Assembly (NCBI RefSeq): GCF_007290395.2
Contig: NZ_CP041656.2
Span: forward strand, 992,001 to 1,056,000
Reading direction: 5' to 3'
DNA length: 64,000 bases
Origin: Bradyrhizobium cosmicum
GTDB lineage: Bacteria > Pseudomonadota > Alphaproteobacteria > Rhizobiales > Xanthobacteraceae
A program made the translations under genes and the position numbers. The notes under the pieces were generated by a model that was not told the DNA's origin, made no database searches, and saw only the letters and a list, made by a program, of their open reading frames with translations. Every line of letters starts with the position of its first letter. Position 1 is the first letter of the stretch. Positions 1 to 9,665 of this stretch are shown here, piece by piece.

Positions 1-239
1 ATGCCGGAATTGCTGACGAAGGAACCCATCAGTAGGAACATCGGGATCACGCCGAACGTGTAGTCGGTGACCGTGCGCATCGTGACCTGGCCGACCATCT
101 TCAGGGCCGGTGTCGCGCCGACGAGATAGCTGAAGCCGGACACGCCGACGAGGCCCATCGCCATGCCGACCGGCACGCGCAGCAGCATCAGGGCGAACAG
201 GGATACGAAGCCGAGGACGGCGACGGCGTCGGTACTCAT
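1..239 (-). CDS. dctM: TRAP transporter large permease DctM (partial, N-terminal end only)
   Basis: Reading leftwards from an ATG at 239, the frame stays open to the window edge and gives a hydrophobic N-terminus (MSTDAVAVLGFVSLFALMLL...), with the Gly- and Pro-rich loops usual for the large membrane subunit of tripartite (TRAP) transporters. This subunit forms the sodium-coupled translocation channel. The start lies 2 bases past the stop of the small-subunit gene, so the two are one operon. Only about 79 codons are present; the rest lies outside the window. The assignment rests on the hydrophobic profile and on the adjacent dctQ and dctP genes. Confidence 0.8.
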   Translation of the reverse strand, partial: MSTDAVAVLGFVSLFALMLLRVPVGMAMGLVGVSGFSYLVGATPALKMVGQVTMRTVTDYTFGVIPMFLLMGSFVSNSG

Positions 240-241
240 GG

Positions 242-751
242 TCACTCGGTCACCTTGATCTTGGGTTCATGCATGTCTTCGGGATGGAAGATCAGCCGGT
301 ATGTGCGGATCGCGATCAGCAGCACGGCGCAGACGTCGCCGATCCAGGCGACGAGGAAGAACGGCCAGGTCGGCATGTGCAGATCGAAGGTTTGCACATT
401 GTCGTTGTAGGTCAGGCGGACCTTGTCGAACAGCGTCCAGGTCTGCACCGTAACGACGAACAGCAGGACCAGGGTCGCGAAGACGTCGATCATGCGCTGG
501 TGGCGCGGCCCGACGTTGCCCCAGACCAGGTCGACCGTGATGTGAGTGCCGCGATAGGAGGTCGCGGCGATGCCCCAGAAGATGAGAATGCCGAGCAGCA
601 AGCGGCCGATGTCGAAGGAATCGGGTATCGAATAGTTCAGCGTGTTGCGCAGCAGCACCGACACGAAGATGTCGAGCGCGACGATGCCGACGAACGCCGC
701 CGCGATCCATTCGATCGAGTCGATGACGCGGTCCATCCAGGAGCGCTTCAT
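242..751 (-). CDS. dctQ: TRAP transporter small permease DctQ
   Basis: 169-aa integral membrane protein with about four predicted hydrophobic segments, including one near residues 13-35 after MKRSWMDRVIDS. This is the size and profile of the DctQ small membrane subunit, which pairs with DctM and docks the DctP binding protein. The open frame reaches back to 892, but those 47 extra codons run through an intergenic hairpin repeat; the ATG at 751 has an AGGA-type ribosome site about 10 bases upstream and starts the conserved sequence. It lies between dctM (2-base gap) and dctP (about 226 bases, holding repeats). Confidence 0.87.
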   Translation of the reverse strand: MKRSWMDRVIDSIEWIAAAFVGIVALDIFVSVLLRNTLNYSIPDSFDIGRLLLGILIFWGIAATSYRGTHITVDLVWGNVGPRHQRMIDVFATLVLLFVVTVQTWTLFDKVRLTYNDNVQTFDLHMPTWPFFLVAWIGDVCAVLLIAIRTYRLIFHPEDMHEPKIKVTE

Positions 752-807
752 GGGGAGGTCCTGTCGAGTGATGCCATGCATTTGGTCCAGATGTCGCCGC
801 GGGCTTC

Positions 808-950
808 GCCTCTCCCCGCGTGCGGGGAGAGGCCGCAACGCATCGAAGATGCGATGCGGGTGAGGGGGACTCTCCGCGAGTCCGTCTGCCACTAGTTTTG
901 CGGAAGCAGCCCCTCACCCCAACCCTCTCCCCGTAAGGACGGGGAGAGGG
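808..950. repeat. Pair of intergenic hairpins (CTCTCCCC...GGGGAGAG family)
   Basis: Two perfect stems sit between dctP and dctQ: 808-819 pairs with 822-833, and 923-934 pairs with 939-950. The core CCTCTCCCCGC/GCGGGGAGAGG recurs near 5885, 23908 and 35150, so it belongs to a dispersed palindromic family and is not a gene-specific terminator. Lying inside an operon, it could stabilise the dctP message or reduce expression of dctQM, as REP elements do elsewhere (inference). Confidence 0.7.
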
Positions 951-977
951 GGAGGAAGAGCCGATCGCGTCGCGGCG

Positions 978-1994
978 TCACTCCGCCAGCGCGTTGTACT
1001 TCTTCAGCGAGGCCTTCAGATCCGCCATCGCGGCGTCGGGATCGGCCCCGGCTTTCTTGGCGCCATCGCCCCAGGTCTTGACCAGCGGTTCGGCGGCCTT
1101 CTTCCACGCGGCGGTCTGGTCGGGCGTGAGCTTGTAGACCTCCTGGCCGGCTTCGGCCTTGACCTTGTCGATGCCGGCGTCCTCGAACTTGCCCCAATAC
1201 TCGCCGACCACGCCCGCCATCTCGGTCGAGCAGTTCTTGTCGACGGCCGCCTTCTGCTTGTCGGACATCGAATTGTACTTGTCCTTGTTCATCACGAACA
1301 CGAAGGTCGTGACATAGAGCGGCGCGTCCATGTGGAATTTGGTCACCTTGTCGACGCCGAACAGGACCAGAGAGCCCCACGGGAAAGTCACGCCGTCGGC
1401 GACGCCGCGCTCGATGATGTCGCGCACTTCAGGTGCGGAGGACTGCACGTTGGTGCCGCCCAGCGCGGTGACGAAGTTCGCCATCGTGGCGTGAGCCGGG
1501 CGGATCTTCATGCCTTTGACGTCCTCGGGCGTCACGATCTTCTTGGTGCGTACATGGAAGGACGACGGCGAGTGGACGAAGGCGAGGCAGTATTTGACGT
1601 CCTTCATCTCCTTCTCGGCATATTTTCGATACCAGGCGTCCAGTCCCATCGAGCCGCCCTTGGCGTCCGAGATCAGGAACGGCAGTTCGCCGGCGCCGAT
1701 GATCGGGAAGCGGCCGGGCTGGTAGCCGGGATTGACATAAGTGACGTCGGCGATGCCGTCGCGCGCCATGTCGTAGTGGTCGAATGCCTTGCCGAGCTGC
1801 TGGGCGGGAAACACCTTGCCCGTGATGGTGCCGCCGGAATCCTTGTTCACCGCGGCTACCCAGTCTTCCAGCGACTTTTGCAGCGGATGCGAGGCCGGCA
1901 CCCAGTGCGAGACCTTCAGGTCGAAGGTCTTGTCTTGTGCGAACGCAGGCGTCACGCTTGCTGCGAGCAGCAAAGCCAGACAGGCTTTCTTCAT
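978..1994 (-). CDS. dctP: TRAP transporter substrate-binding protein DctP
   Basis: 338-aa periplasmic binding protein. The ATG at 1994 begins MKKACLALLLAASVTPAFA, a clear Sec signal peptide cut near residue 19-20; the frame extends 20 codons further but those residues precede the signal. The mature part (DLKVSHWVPASHPLQKSLEDW..., GMKIRPAHATMANFVTALGG) matches the DctP/SBP_bac_7 fold, whose members bind organic acids. It is the first gene of the dctP-dctQ-dctM operon, divergent from pobA, so an aromatic or other carboxylate ligand is plausible but not shown by sequence. Confidence 0.9.
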   Translation of the reverse strand: MKKACLALLLAASVTPAFAQDKTFDLKVSHWVPASHPLQKSLEDWVAAVNKDSGGTITGKVFPAQQLGKAFDHYDMARDGIADVTYVNPGYQPGRFPIIGAGELPFLISDAKGGSMGLDAWYRKYAEKEMKDVKYCLAFVHSPSSFHVRTKKIVTPEDVKGMKIRPAHATMANFVTALGGTNVQSSAPEVRDIIERGVADGVTFPWGSLVLFGVDKVTKFHMDAPLYVTTFVFVMNKDKYNSMSDKQKAAVDKNCSTEMAGVVGEYWGKFEDAGIDKVKAEAGQEVYKLTPDQTAAWKKAAEPLVKTWGDGAKKAGADPDAAMADLKASLKKYNALAE

Positions 1995-2047
1995 CGGTCG
2001 TCTCTCCCTGTTTTCGACGGCGGGCTTCGATGGCCCGGTCTCTTTAA

Positions 2048-3418
<1,371 letters not shown>

Positions 3419-3444
3419 GGGAAACGTGGCAGCGCCGCATACTC

Positions 3445-3532
3445 CGTCATTGCGAGCGAAGCGAAGCAATCCAGGAATCTCTCCGCGGAGACAGTCTGGA
3501 TTGCTTCGTCGCAAGGGCTCCTCGCAATGACG
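3445..3532. repeat. Intergenic palindromic repeat, family A (CGTCATTGCGAGCGAAGCG...)
   Basis: An imperfect hairpin of about 88 bases: it opens CGTCATTGCGAGCGAAGCG, has AAGCAATCCAG paired with CTGGATTGCTT, an internal CTCCGCGGAG palindrome, and closes TCGCAATGACG. Near-identical copies lie at 28312-28398 and 32376-32454. It follows pobA and could act as a 3' hairpin, but its dispersal marks it as a REP-like element. Confidence 0.85.
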
Positions 3533-3644
3533 ACGGAGGCCGTTTCAAACGCCCGCGCAAATGCCGTTTAAAACTTTGTAGGTGATGCAGCCGTCGCGTC
3601 CCTCGCGTTCAATGCTGCTCGAACACAGCAACGCGAGACACCCC

Positions 3645-4064
3645 ATGACCAGCACCGACATTCCCGCCGGCTTCGAGCCGCATTTCCGCAAGGCCCCGCT
3701 GACCGATCCCTGGGAGCCGCTCTATTCCAGAAAGACCGACAAGGCTGTGACGATCGGCCTGCGCCTGGCGACGCCGCACACCAATGCGCGGGGGCTGATC
3801 CATGGCGGTCTGATCGCGGCGCTGGCCGATGCCGCCATGGGCTACAGCTGCGCACAGGCGATGGGCTGGACGACGTCGTTTGTCACGATCTCGCTCTCGG
3901 TCGACTATGTCGGCTCCGCCGGGATCGGCCAGTGGCTCGCGATCGAGGGCGAGGCGATCAAGACCGGCAGCACGATCTGCTTCGCGCAGTGCCTGGCGAA
4001 GGCCGACGATGCCGTGATAGCGCGCGCCAGCGGGACGTTTCGGGTGGTGCCGAAGAAGGGATAG
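3645..4064 (+). CDS. PaaI-family hotdog-fold acyl-CoA thioesterase
   Basis: 139-aa single hotdog-domain protein. The HGGLIAALADAAMG segment near residues 53-66 carries the HGG signature of PaaI/acyl-CoA thioesterase II-type enzymes, and the C-terminal strand (ARASGTFRVVP) is typical. Such enzymes hydrolyse aryl- or acyl-CoA thioesters and often prevent CoA trapping in aromatic catabolism. The ATG at 3645 is preferred over an upstream in-frame ATG at 3582, which would add 21 unrelated residues. The exact substrate cannot be read from the sequence. Confidence 0.85.
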   Translation: MTSTDIPAGFEPHFRKAPLTDPWEPLYSRKTDKAVTIGLRLATPHTNARGLIHGGLIAALADAAMGYSCAQAMGWTTSFVTISLSVDYVGSAGIGQWLAIEGEAIKTGSTICFAQCLAKADDAVIARASGTFRVVPKKG

Positions 4065-4077
4065 CCTCGCCCTCTCC

Positions 4078-4199
4078 GGGCCCCGGACGCGGTGCGGCGC
4101 GAAGTGCCGCTCCGCAGAGCCGGGGCCCATCCATCGATACGAGCTTCCAAGCCCCGGCTCAGCAGCGCATCACTACGTGCTGCGCTGCGTCCGGGGCTC
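4078..4199. repeat. Intergenic repeat, family B (CCCCGGACGCGG...CGTCCGGGG)
   Basis: The stretch begins with GGCCCCGGACGCGGTGCGG and ends with GCTGCGTCCGGGGCTCG, so its ends pair, with further GC-rich pairs inside. A related copy fills the gap at 42978-43092. It lies between two convergent genes, where such hairpins can also end transcription. Confidence 0.7.
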
Positions 4200-4204
4200 G
4201 AGAA

Positions 4205-5089
4205 TCACCCAAACCTCCACTCCGCGGTCTCCACCACGAGATCGACGAACGCGCGCACCTTGGCCGAGAGCAGGCGCGAGGTCGGATAGACGATGTGGAT
4301 CGGCAGCGGCGGCTGCTCATATTTTGCCAGCACGATTCTGAGCCGGCCGTGCTTCAGCCCCTCGGCCGTCTGATAGGCCAGCACGCGCGTGATGCCGCCG
4401 CCGGCCTCGGCGTATTGCAGGGCGGCGTCAGCGCTGTTGCTGGTAAATCGAGGCGTCGGCATCACCTCGACCTCGCGGCCGTCCTGCACGAAGCGCCAAC
4501 TGGCGGATGGGCCGAACTGGATGATCTGATGCGCGAGCAGCGCTTGCGGCGTCTTGGGCTCGCCGTGACGCTTCAGATAGCCCGGCGTTGCCACCACGAT
4601 CCGCCGCATCTCGCCGACCTGGCGGGCGACCAGCGAGGAATCGGCGAGATGGCCGATGCGGACGGCGGCGTCGACAGCATCCTCGACGAGGTTGACGAGG
4701 TTGTCCGACAACCGCAACTCGCAGGTCACCTCCGGATAGCGTTTGAGGTAGGCGGTCATGATAGGGCCGACATGGAGCCGGCCGAAACCCACCGGTGCCG
4801 ACACCACGAGACGCCCGCTCGGCCGGTTGCGCTCCTCGCGCGCGGACCCGTCGGCCTCCTCGACATCGGCAAGGATGCGCCGGGCGCGCTCGAGATAGCG
4901 CGCGCCGACGTCGGTCAAGGTCACCTGCCGCGTTGTCCGCTGCAGCAGCCGCGCGCCGAGATGCTCCTCCAGCGCCGCGATCAGCCGGGTCACGGCCGAG
5001 GGCGACAGGTGCAGCTTGCGTGCCGCCGGCGCAAAGCCGCGCAGGTCGGCGACGGTGACGAAGACATGCATGGCTTCAAGGCGGTCCAT
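4205..5089 (-). CDS. LysR-family transcriptional regulator
   Basis: 294 aa. The N-terminus holds the LysR winged helix-turn-helix (MDRLEAMHVFVTVADLRGF..., with SPSAVTRLIAALEEHLGARLL near residues 30-50); the rest is a substrate-binding-like effector domain ending in AKVRAFVDLVV. It is divergent from the flavoprotein gene at 5213, the standard arrangement for a LysR regulator and its target, with a 17-base inverted repeat 8 bases upstream of its own start. It probably controls itself and the divergent gene; the inducer is unknown. Confidence 0.93.
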   Translation of the reverse strand: MDRLEAMHVFVTVADLRGFAPAARKLHLSPSAVTRLIAALEEHLGARLLQRTTRQVTLTDVGARYLERARRILADVEEADGSAREERNRPSGRLVVSAPVGFGRLHVGPIMTAYLKRYPEVTCELRLSDNLVNLVEDAVDAAVRIGHLADSSLVARQVGEMRRIVVATPGYLKRHGEPKTPQALLAHQIIQFGPSASWRFVQDGREVEVMPTPRFTSNSADAALQYAEAGGGITRVLAYQTAEGLKHGRLRIVLAKYEQPPLPIHIVYPTSRLLSAKVRAFVDLVVETAEWRFG

Positions 5090-5096
5090 GGAAATT

Positions 5097-5113
5097 ATTG
5101 CATATATTGCAAT
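5097..5113. promoter_or_regulatory. Probable LysR operator
   Basis: ATTGCA-N5-TGCAAT is a perfect inverted repeat (ATTGCATATATTGCAAT) of the T-N11-A type that LysR proteins bind. It lies 8 bases before the LysR start and 100 bases before the divergent flavoprotein gene, so occupancy would affect both promoters. Confidence 0.6.
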
Positions 5114-5212
5114 GATGAAGTGTCAATGAGGCCGATTGTTTTAATCGTAGAAAAGGCCATTTTAGCGAGGCAAAGACGCAGAGATGCGCCGGAATCTTCA
5201 GGAGATGTTCCG

Positions 5213-5842
5213 ATGACGACAGCAGCCCATACCTATGCCAGCGACGTGGCATTTACGCCCGCGGTGAAGGCGATCCAGGCGCGAAAGGGGTCGCGCGAGG
5301 CCTACGCCCGCGCCGAACAACATGGCTGGCGGACCGAGGTCGATGAGAAGCTGGCCGGCTTCCTCACTGAGGCCAACAGCTTCTATTTCGCCACCGCGGC
5401 AGCGGACGGCCAGCCCTACATCCAGCACCGCGGCGGCCCGAAGGGGTTCCTGAAGGTGCTGGACAAGCAGACGCTGGCCTTTGCCGACTACGCCGGTAAC
5501 CAGCAATTCATCACGCAGGGCAATCTGACGGAGAATCCAAAGGCCTACATCTTCGTCATGGACTACGCCCACCGCCGCCGGGTGAAGATCTGGGGCGAGG
5601 CGCGCGTGGTCGAGGATGACGAGGCGCTGACGGCATCACTGATGCCCAAGGGCTATCGGGCGCGACCGGAGCAGGTGATCCTGTTCAAGATCGCGGCGTG
5701 GGACACCAACTGCCCGCAGCACATTCCGCAAAAATTCGACGCGTCGGATGTCGCGACCGCGCTTGCGGCACGGGATCAGCGGATCGCGGAGCTTGAGGCG
5801 GAGGTCGCAGCGCTGAAGGAACAGGCCACCGCGACAGCATAA
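5213..5842 (+). CDS. Pyridoxamine 5'-phosphate oxidase-related flavin-binding protein
   Basis: 209 aa. The sequence FYFATAAADGQPYIQHRGGPKGFLKV followed by LAFADYAGNQQFITQGNLTENP is the split-barrel FMN-binding fold of the PNPOx-like superfamily; RRVKIWGEARVV is its later strand. The C-terminus (LAARDQRIAELEAEVAALKEQ) should form a short coiled coil. Members are uncharacterised oxidoreductases or general stress proteins. The ATG at 5213 has AGGAG 9 bases upstream; a much longer frame upstream is read-through of the antisense LysR gene. It is divergent from, and probably controlled by, that regulator. Confidence 0.85.
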   Translation: MTTAAHTYASDVAFTPAVKAIQARKGSREAYARAEQHGWRTEVDEKLAGFLTEANSFYFATAAADGQPYIQHRGGPKGFLKVLDKQTLAFADYAGNQQFITQGNLTENPKAYIFVMDYAHRRRVKIWGEARVVEDDEALTASLMPKGYRARPEQVILFKIAAWDTNCPQHIPQKFDASDVATALAARDQRIAELEAEVAALKEQATATA

Positions 5843-5884
5843 AGCTGACGCGGACGATTGAAGCCCGGCGCCATAACGGCATTA

Positions 5885-5941
5885 CCCTCTCCACCCACTG
5901 GAGAGGGCGAGTCGTCGCGAAGCGGCGAGAGGGGTGAGGGG
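5885..5941. repeat. Intergenic hairpin repeat, CTCTCC family
   Basis: CCCTCTCCA (5885-5893) pairs with TGGAGAGGG (5899-5907), followed by a GC-rich tail ending in GAGAGGGGTGAGGGG. It fills the space between the convergent flavoprotein and livF-like genes and may serve as a shared 3' hairpin. Confidence 0.6.
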
Positions 5942-6034
5942 TCTTCTCCGCGTGACAGCTGTCCCACGTTGTCATTTGCGGATGGAGACCCCTCATCATG
6001 GGATCGCCTGCATAGAGCGTCATCTGCGACGAGG

Positions 6035-6766
6035 TTACAGAACGCTCGCGCCTTCGTGTTGGAAGCCGAGATAACTCGCCGCGACGCGCTCGTTTGCAGC
6101 GACGTCGCTGGCCCTGCCGCTGAGCACGAATTCGCCGAGCTCCATCACATAGGCATGGTCAGCGATCTTCAGCGCGGCCTGCGCGTTCTGCTCGACCAGC
6201 AGCACGGAGACGCCGGCGGCACGCAGCTCGGTGATGATGCGAAAGATATCGGCGACGATGATCGGCGCAAGCCCGAGGCTCGGCTCGTCCAGCATCAGCA
6301 GCTTCGGCTCGCCCATCAGCGCACGGCCCATGGCGAGCATCTGCTGCTCGCCGCCGGACAGCGTGCCGGCGAGCTGCTTACGGCGCTCCTTAAGTCGCGG
6401 AAATAACGTGTAGACGTGCTCCATAGAGGCTTTCGCCTTGCGCTTCTCAATGCGGAAGGCGCCGAGCTCAAGATTATCCTCGACATTCATGGTCACGAAC
6501 AATTCGCGGTGCTCCGGCACGAGGCCAAGCCCCATCGCGACGCGGTCCTCGATCTCGAGCCGGGCGAGGTCCTGGCCGGCGAACGACACGCGGCCCTTCA
6601 GCGGCAGGATGCCCATGATGGCCGACAGCAGCGTGGTCTTGCCGGCGCCATTGGCGCCGACGATGGTGACGATCTGGTTTTGGCCGACCTCGAGCGAGAC
6701 CGAGCGCACCGCCTCGACCTTGCCATAGGCGACATGCGCATCCGCGACGGACAACAGCGCGCTCAT
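6035..6766 (-). CDS. livF: Branched-chain amino acid/organic acid ABC transporter ATPase, LivF type
   Basis: 243-aa ABC ATPase with Walker A GANGAGKTT (about residues 37-45), signature LSGGEQQM, Walker B LLMLDEPSLGLAP, and the QNAQAALKIADHAYVMELG ending of the LivF subfamily. It energises import through the LivH/LivM pore. Its ATG overlaps the stop of the fused permease-ATPase gene by 4 bases, so it is the last gene of this operon. The symbol reflects the subfamily; with a MarR regulator and catabolic genes nearby, aromatic or other acids are as likely a substrate as amino acids. Confidence 0.92.
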   Translation of the reverse strand: MSALLSVADAHVAYGKVEAVRSVSLEVGQNQIVTIVGANGAGKTTLLSAIMGILPLKGRVSFAGQDLARLEIEDRVAMGLGLVPEHRELFVTMNVEDNLELGAFRIEKRKAKASMEHVYTLFPRLKERRKQLAGTLSGGEQQMLAMGRALMGEPKLLMLDEPSLGLAPIIVADIFRIITELRAAGVSVLLVEQNAQAALKIADHAYVMELGEFVLSGRASDVAANERVAASYLGFQHEGASVL

Positions 6767-8532
6767 GCCGCCACTCCCAGATAGGCCTTGATCACTTCGG
6801 GGTTGGTCTTGATCGTGGCGGGCGTGCCTTCCGCGATCTTGGTGCCGAAATCGAGCACCACGATACGGTCGGCGAGGTTCATGACGAAGCCCATGTCGTG
6901 CTCGACCAGCAGCACGCTCATGCCGCCGTCACGCAATTCGCGCAGCAGCGTCGCGAGGCGCTGCTTCTCCATGTGGCGCAGGCCCGCTGCCGGCTCGTCG
7001 AGCAGCAGGAGCATCGGATCGACGCAGAGCGCGCGTGCGATCTCGACGATGCGTTGCTGGCCGAGCGACAGGCTGCCCGCGAGCTGATGCATCTGGTCGG
7101 CAAGGCCGACCCGCTCGATCTGGCGCGCGGCTTCCGCCAGCAGCCTGGCCTCATCGGCGCGATCGAGCCTCAGCATCGAGGAGATCGGACCGGAATGGCC
7201 GCGCAGATGCGCGCCGATCGCGACATTCTCCAGCACGGTCATGTCGGGGACGAGCTTCACATGCTGGAAGGTGCGGGAGATGCCGAGCTTGACGATCTCC
7301 TGCGGCGGCGCATTGTCGACCTTCTTGCCCTGCACCGAGATCGAGCCCGAGCTCGCCGACAGCACGCCGGTGATCAGGTTGAATGTCGTGCTCTTGCCGG
7401 CGCCGTTCGGTCCGATCAACGCGACGATCTCGCGGGCCTGGACGTCGAACGAGACGTTGTTGACCGCAACCACGCCGCCGAATTGCTTGCGCGCCTTTTC
7501 GACCTGCAGCAGCACGCCGGCCTCTCCGGCCGAGCGGGTGCGTTGTTCGAGTGCCAGGGAGGTGTCCGGCTTCCTGCCCCCGGTACGTTCGGGCAGGAAC
7601 GATATCAGCCATGGCCAGATGCCGCCGGGTGCGAGCTGGAGCAGGGCCACCAGCATGATGCCGAACACGATGGTCTCGACCTGGCCGGAGCCGGGCAGGA
7701 TCAGCGGCAGGTAGCTTTGCAGCACCTCCTTCAGGACCACGACGATCGCCGCGCCCAGCACGCCGCCCCAGACGTAGCCGGCGCCGCCGACCACCGCGAT
7801 GAAGAGATATTCGATGCCGGCCTGCGCGCCGAACGGCGTCGGGTTCACCGCGCGCTGAAGATGCGCGTAGAGCCAGCCGGACAGGCCGGCGAGCACGGCG
7901 GCGTGAATGAACACCAGCAGCTTTGCGCGCGGGGTGTGCACGCCGAATGCTTCGGCCGCGACATGCCCGCGGCGCAGCGCGCGAATGGCGCGGCCGGTGC
8001 GGGAGTCCAGCAGGTTCATCGTGAGCAGGGCCGAGACGATCACGGCGATCCAGATCGCGTAATAGATCGAACCGGGTGAGAGCATCTTCAACGAGCCGAT
8101 CGACAGCGGCGGGATCGCCGAGATGCCGTCGTTGCGCCCGAGGAATTCCAGCTTGCTGAACAGGTAGAACAGGCCGAGCCCCCAGGCCAGCGTGCCGAGC
8201 GGCAGATAGTGGCCGGAGAGACGGACCGTGACGAGGCCGAGCAGCACGGCCAGCGATCCGCTGACCAATAGCGACAGCGGCAGGGTCAGCCAGGGCGACA
8301 GGCCATAGGTCGTCGACAGCACCGCGGTGGTGTAGGCGCCGAAGCCGACGAAAGCTGCCTGTCCAAACGAGGTGAGGCCGCCGACGCCGGTCAGCAGCAC
8401 GAGGCCCATCGCGACCAGCGCGGCAAGGCCGATATTGTCGAGCAGCACGATCCAGAACGGCGGCATGCCGGGGACGAACGGAATCGCCGCCATGACGAGT
8501 GCGAAGACGATGATGGGAAGCCGGTTCTGCAT
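6763..8532 (-). CDS. Fused Liv permease (LivM) and ATPase (LivG)
   Basis: 589 aa. Residues 1 to about 315 are a LivM-type permease with many hydrophobic segments and the Liv motif RTGRAIRALRRGHVAAEAFG; residues about 340-589 are a LivG-type ATPase with Walker A GPNGAGKST near residue 372, signature LSLGQQR, Walker B LLLLDEPAAGLRH and a switch VEHDMGFV. A charged linker joins them. The same two functions are separate genes in the second Liv cluster at 17-20.7 kb. The single frame runs without a stop across the joint, so the fusion is real and fixes 1:1 stoichiometry. It lies between livH (7-base gap) and livF (4-base overlap). Confidence 0.92.
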   Translation of the reverse strand: MQNRLPIIVFALVMAAIPFVPGMPPFWIVLLDNIGLAALVAMGLVLLTGVGGLTSFGQAAFVGFGAYTTAVLSTTYGLSPWLTLPLSLLVSGSLAVLLGLVTVRLSGHYLPLGTLAWGLGLFYLFSKLEFLGRNDGISAIPPLSIGSLKMLSPGSIYYAIWIAVIVSALLTMNLLDSRTGRAIRALRRGHVAAEAFGVHTPRAKLLVFIHAAVLAGLSGWLYAHLQRAVNPTPFGAQAGIEYLFIAVVGGAGYVWGGVLGAAIVVVLKEVLQSYLPLILPGSGQVETIVFGIMLVALLQLAPGGIWPWLISFLPERTGGRKPDTSLALEQRTRSAGEAGVLLQVEKARKQFGGVVAVNNVSFDVQAREIVALIGPNGAGKSTTFNLITGVLSASSGSISVQGKKVDNAPPQEIVKLGISRTFQHVKLVPDMTVLENVAIGAHLRGHSGPISSMLRLDRADEARLLAEAARQIERVGLADQMHQLAGSLSLGQQRIVEIARALCVDPMLLLLDEPAAGLRHMEKQRLATLLRELRDGGMSVLLVEHDMGFVMNLADRIVVLDFGTKIAEGTPATIKTNPEVIKAYLGVAA

Positions 8533-8539
8533 CTTGGCC

Positions 8540-9580
8540 TCAGTCCTTCTCTTCCTCGACCGCGGGGGCTGCGAGCGAGCGCAGCAGCAGCACGGGGATC
8601 AAGAGCATGAAAACAATCACCTCCTTGTAGTTCGAGGCGTAGAAGGACGAGAACGCCTCGACGATGCCGACCACCAGCGCGGCAATCGCGGTGAGGGGAT
8701 AGCTGACGAGGCCGCCGATGATGGCGGCGACGAAGCCTTTCAGGCCGATCAGGAAGCCGCTGTCATAGTAGAGCGTCGTGATCGGCACGATCATGATGCC
8801 CGACAGCGCGCCGATGACGGACGCCAGCAGGAAGGCGATCTGCCCCGACAGCGTGGTGCGGATGCCGGCGAGCCGAGCGCCGAGCCGGTTGACAGCGGTC
8901 GCACGCAGCGCCTTGCCGTAAAGCGTCAGGCCGAAGAACAGCCAGAGCCCGACGATGAAGGCGATGGTGATGCCGTAGACGGTGAGGCTCTGGCCGGTGA
9001 AGCGCAACGCGCCGGCGGTGAAGGAGCCGGACAGCACGGCAGGCCCGCGCTGGCCTTCGGCGCCGAAGAACAGCAGGCCCAGTCCCTGCAGCGCCAGGTG
9101 CACGCCCACGGATGCGATCAGCAGCACCAGCACGGAGGTGTGCGCCAGCGGCTGGAACGCGACCCGGTAGAGGAACAGGCCGATCATCGCGACGATCACC
9201 AGCGAGAGCGCGATGCAGATGGCGACCGGCGGCTTCTGGGCGGCGAAATAGACGGTCAGCGCCAGCACGGCGGCCGGCAGCACGATATTGGTGAGGAAGC
9301 TGCGTACGACCAGGCGTCCGTGCAGCGCCTTGCGGGCCACGAACAGGTCGAAGGCGAAGGCGCCGATGCCGAGGGCCAGCGCGAGCTTTGCCGTGCCCGG
9401 CATCTGGCCCGCCGCCAGCGAGGCGTAGGTCAGCGCGCCATAGGTGACGAATTCGCCCTGGGGAATCAGGATCACCCGGGTGACGGCGAACACCAGCACC
9501 AGCGCCAGGCCGAGCAGCGCGTAGATCGCGCCATTGGTGATGCCGTCCTGCACCAGGAACAGCATGATGGTGGTGTTCAA
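8540..9580 (-). CDS. livH: Branched-chain amino acid/organic acid ABC transporter permease, LivH type
   Basis: 346-aa multi-spanning permease. The N-terminal QDGITNGAIYALLGLALVLVF and the C-terminal GLKGFVAAIIGGLVSYPLTA are LivH signatures. I prefer the TTG at 9580 because GAGGGGGAG lies 9-11 bases upstream; an ATG at 9565 is the alternative. It is the first gene of the livH-livMG-livF operon and is divergent from a MarR regulator. No binding protein is encoded within the operon itself; the tandem binding-protein genes further along could serve it. Confidence 0.9.
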   Translation of the reverse strand: MNTTIMLFLVQDGITNGAIYALLGLALVLVFAVTRVILIPQGEFVTYGALTYASLAAGQMPGTAKLALALGIGAFAFDLFVARKALHGRLVVRSFLTNIVLPAAVLALTVYFAAQKPPVAICIALSLVIVAMIGLFLYRVAFQPLAHTSVLVLLIASVGVHLALQGLGLLFFGAEGQRGPAVLSGSFTAGALRFTGQSLTVYGITIAFIVGLWLFFGLTLYGKALRATAVNRLGARLAGIRTTLSGQIAFLLASVIGALSGIMIVPITTLYYDSGFLIGLKGFVAAIIGGLVSYPLTAIAALVVGIVEAFSSFYASNYKEVIVFMLLIPVLLLRSLAAPAVEEEKD

Positions 9581-9665
9581 GACCGGACGCTCCCCCTCAA
9601 GATGGCGGACCGGTCTCCGCGATTGCGGTGGATGGTCCGCTCACAGCCATTGAAATACGACGGCG

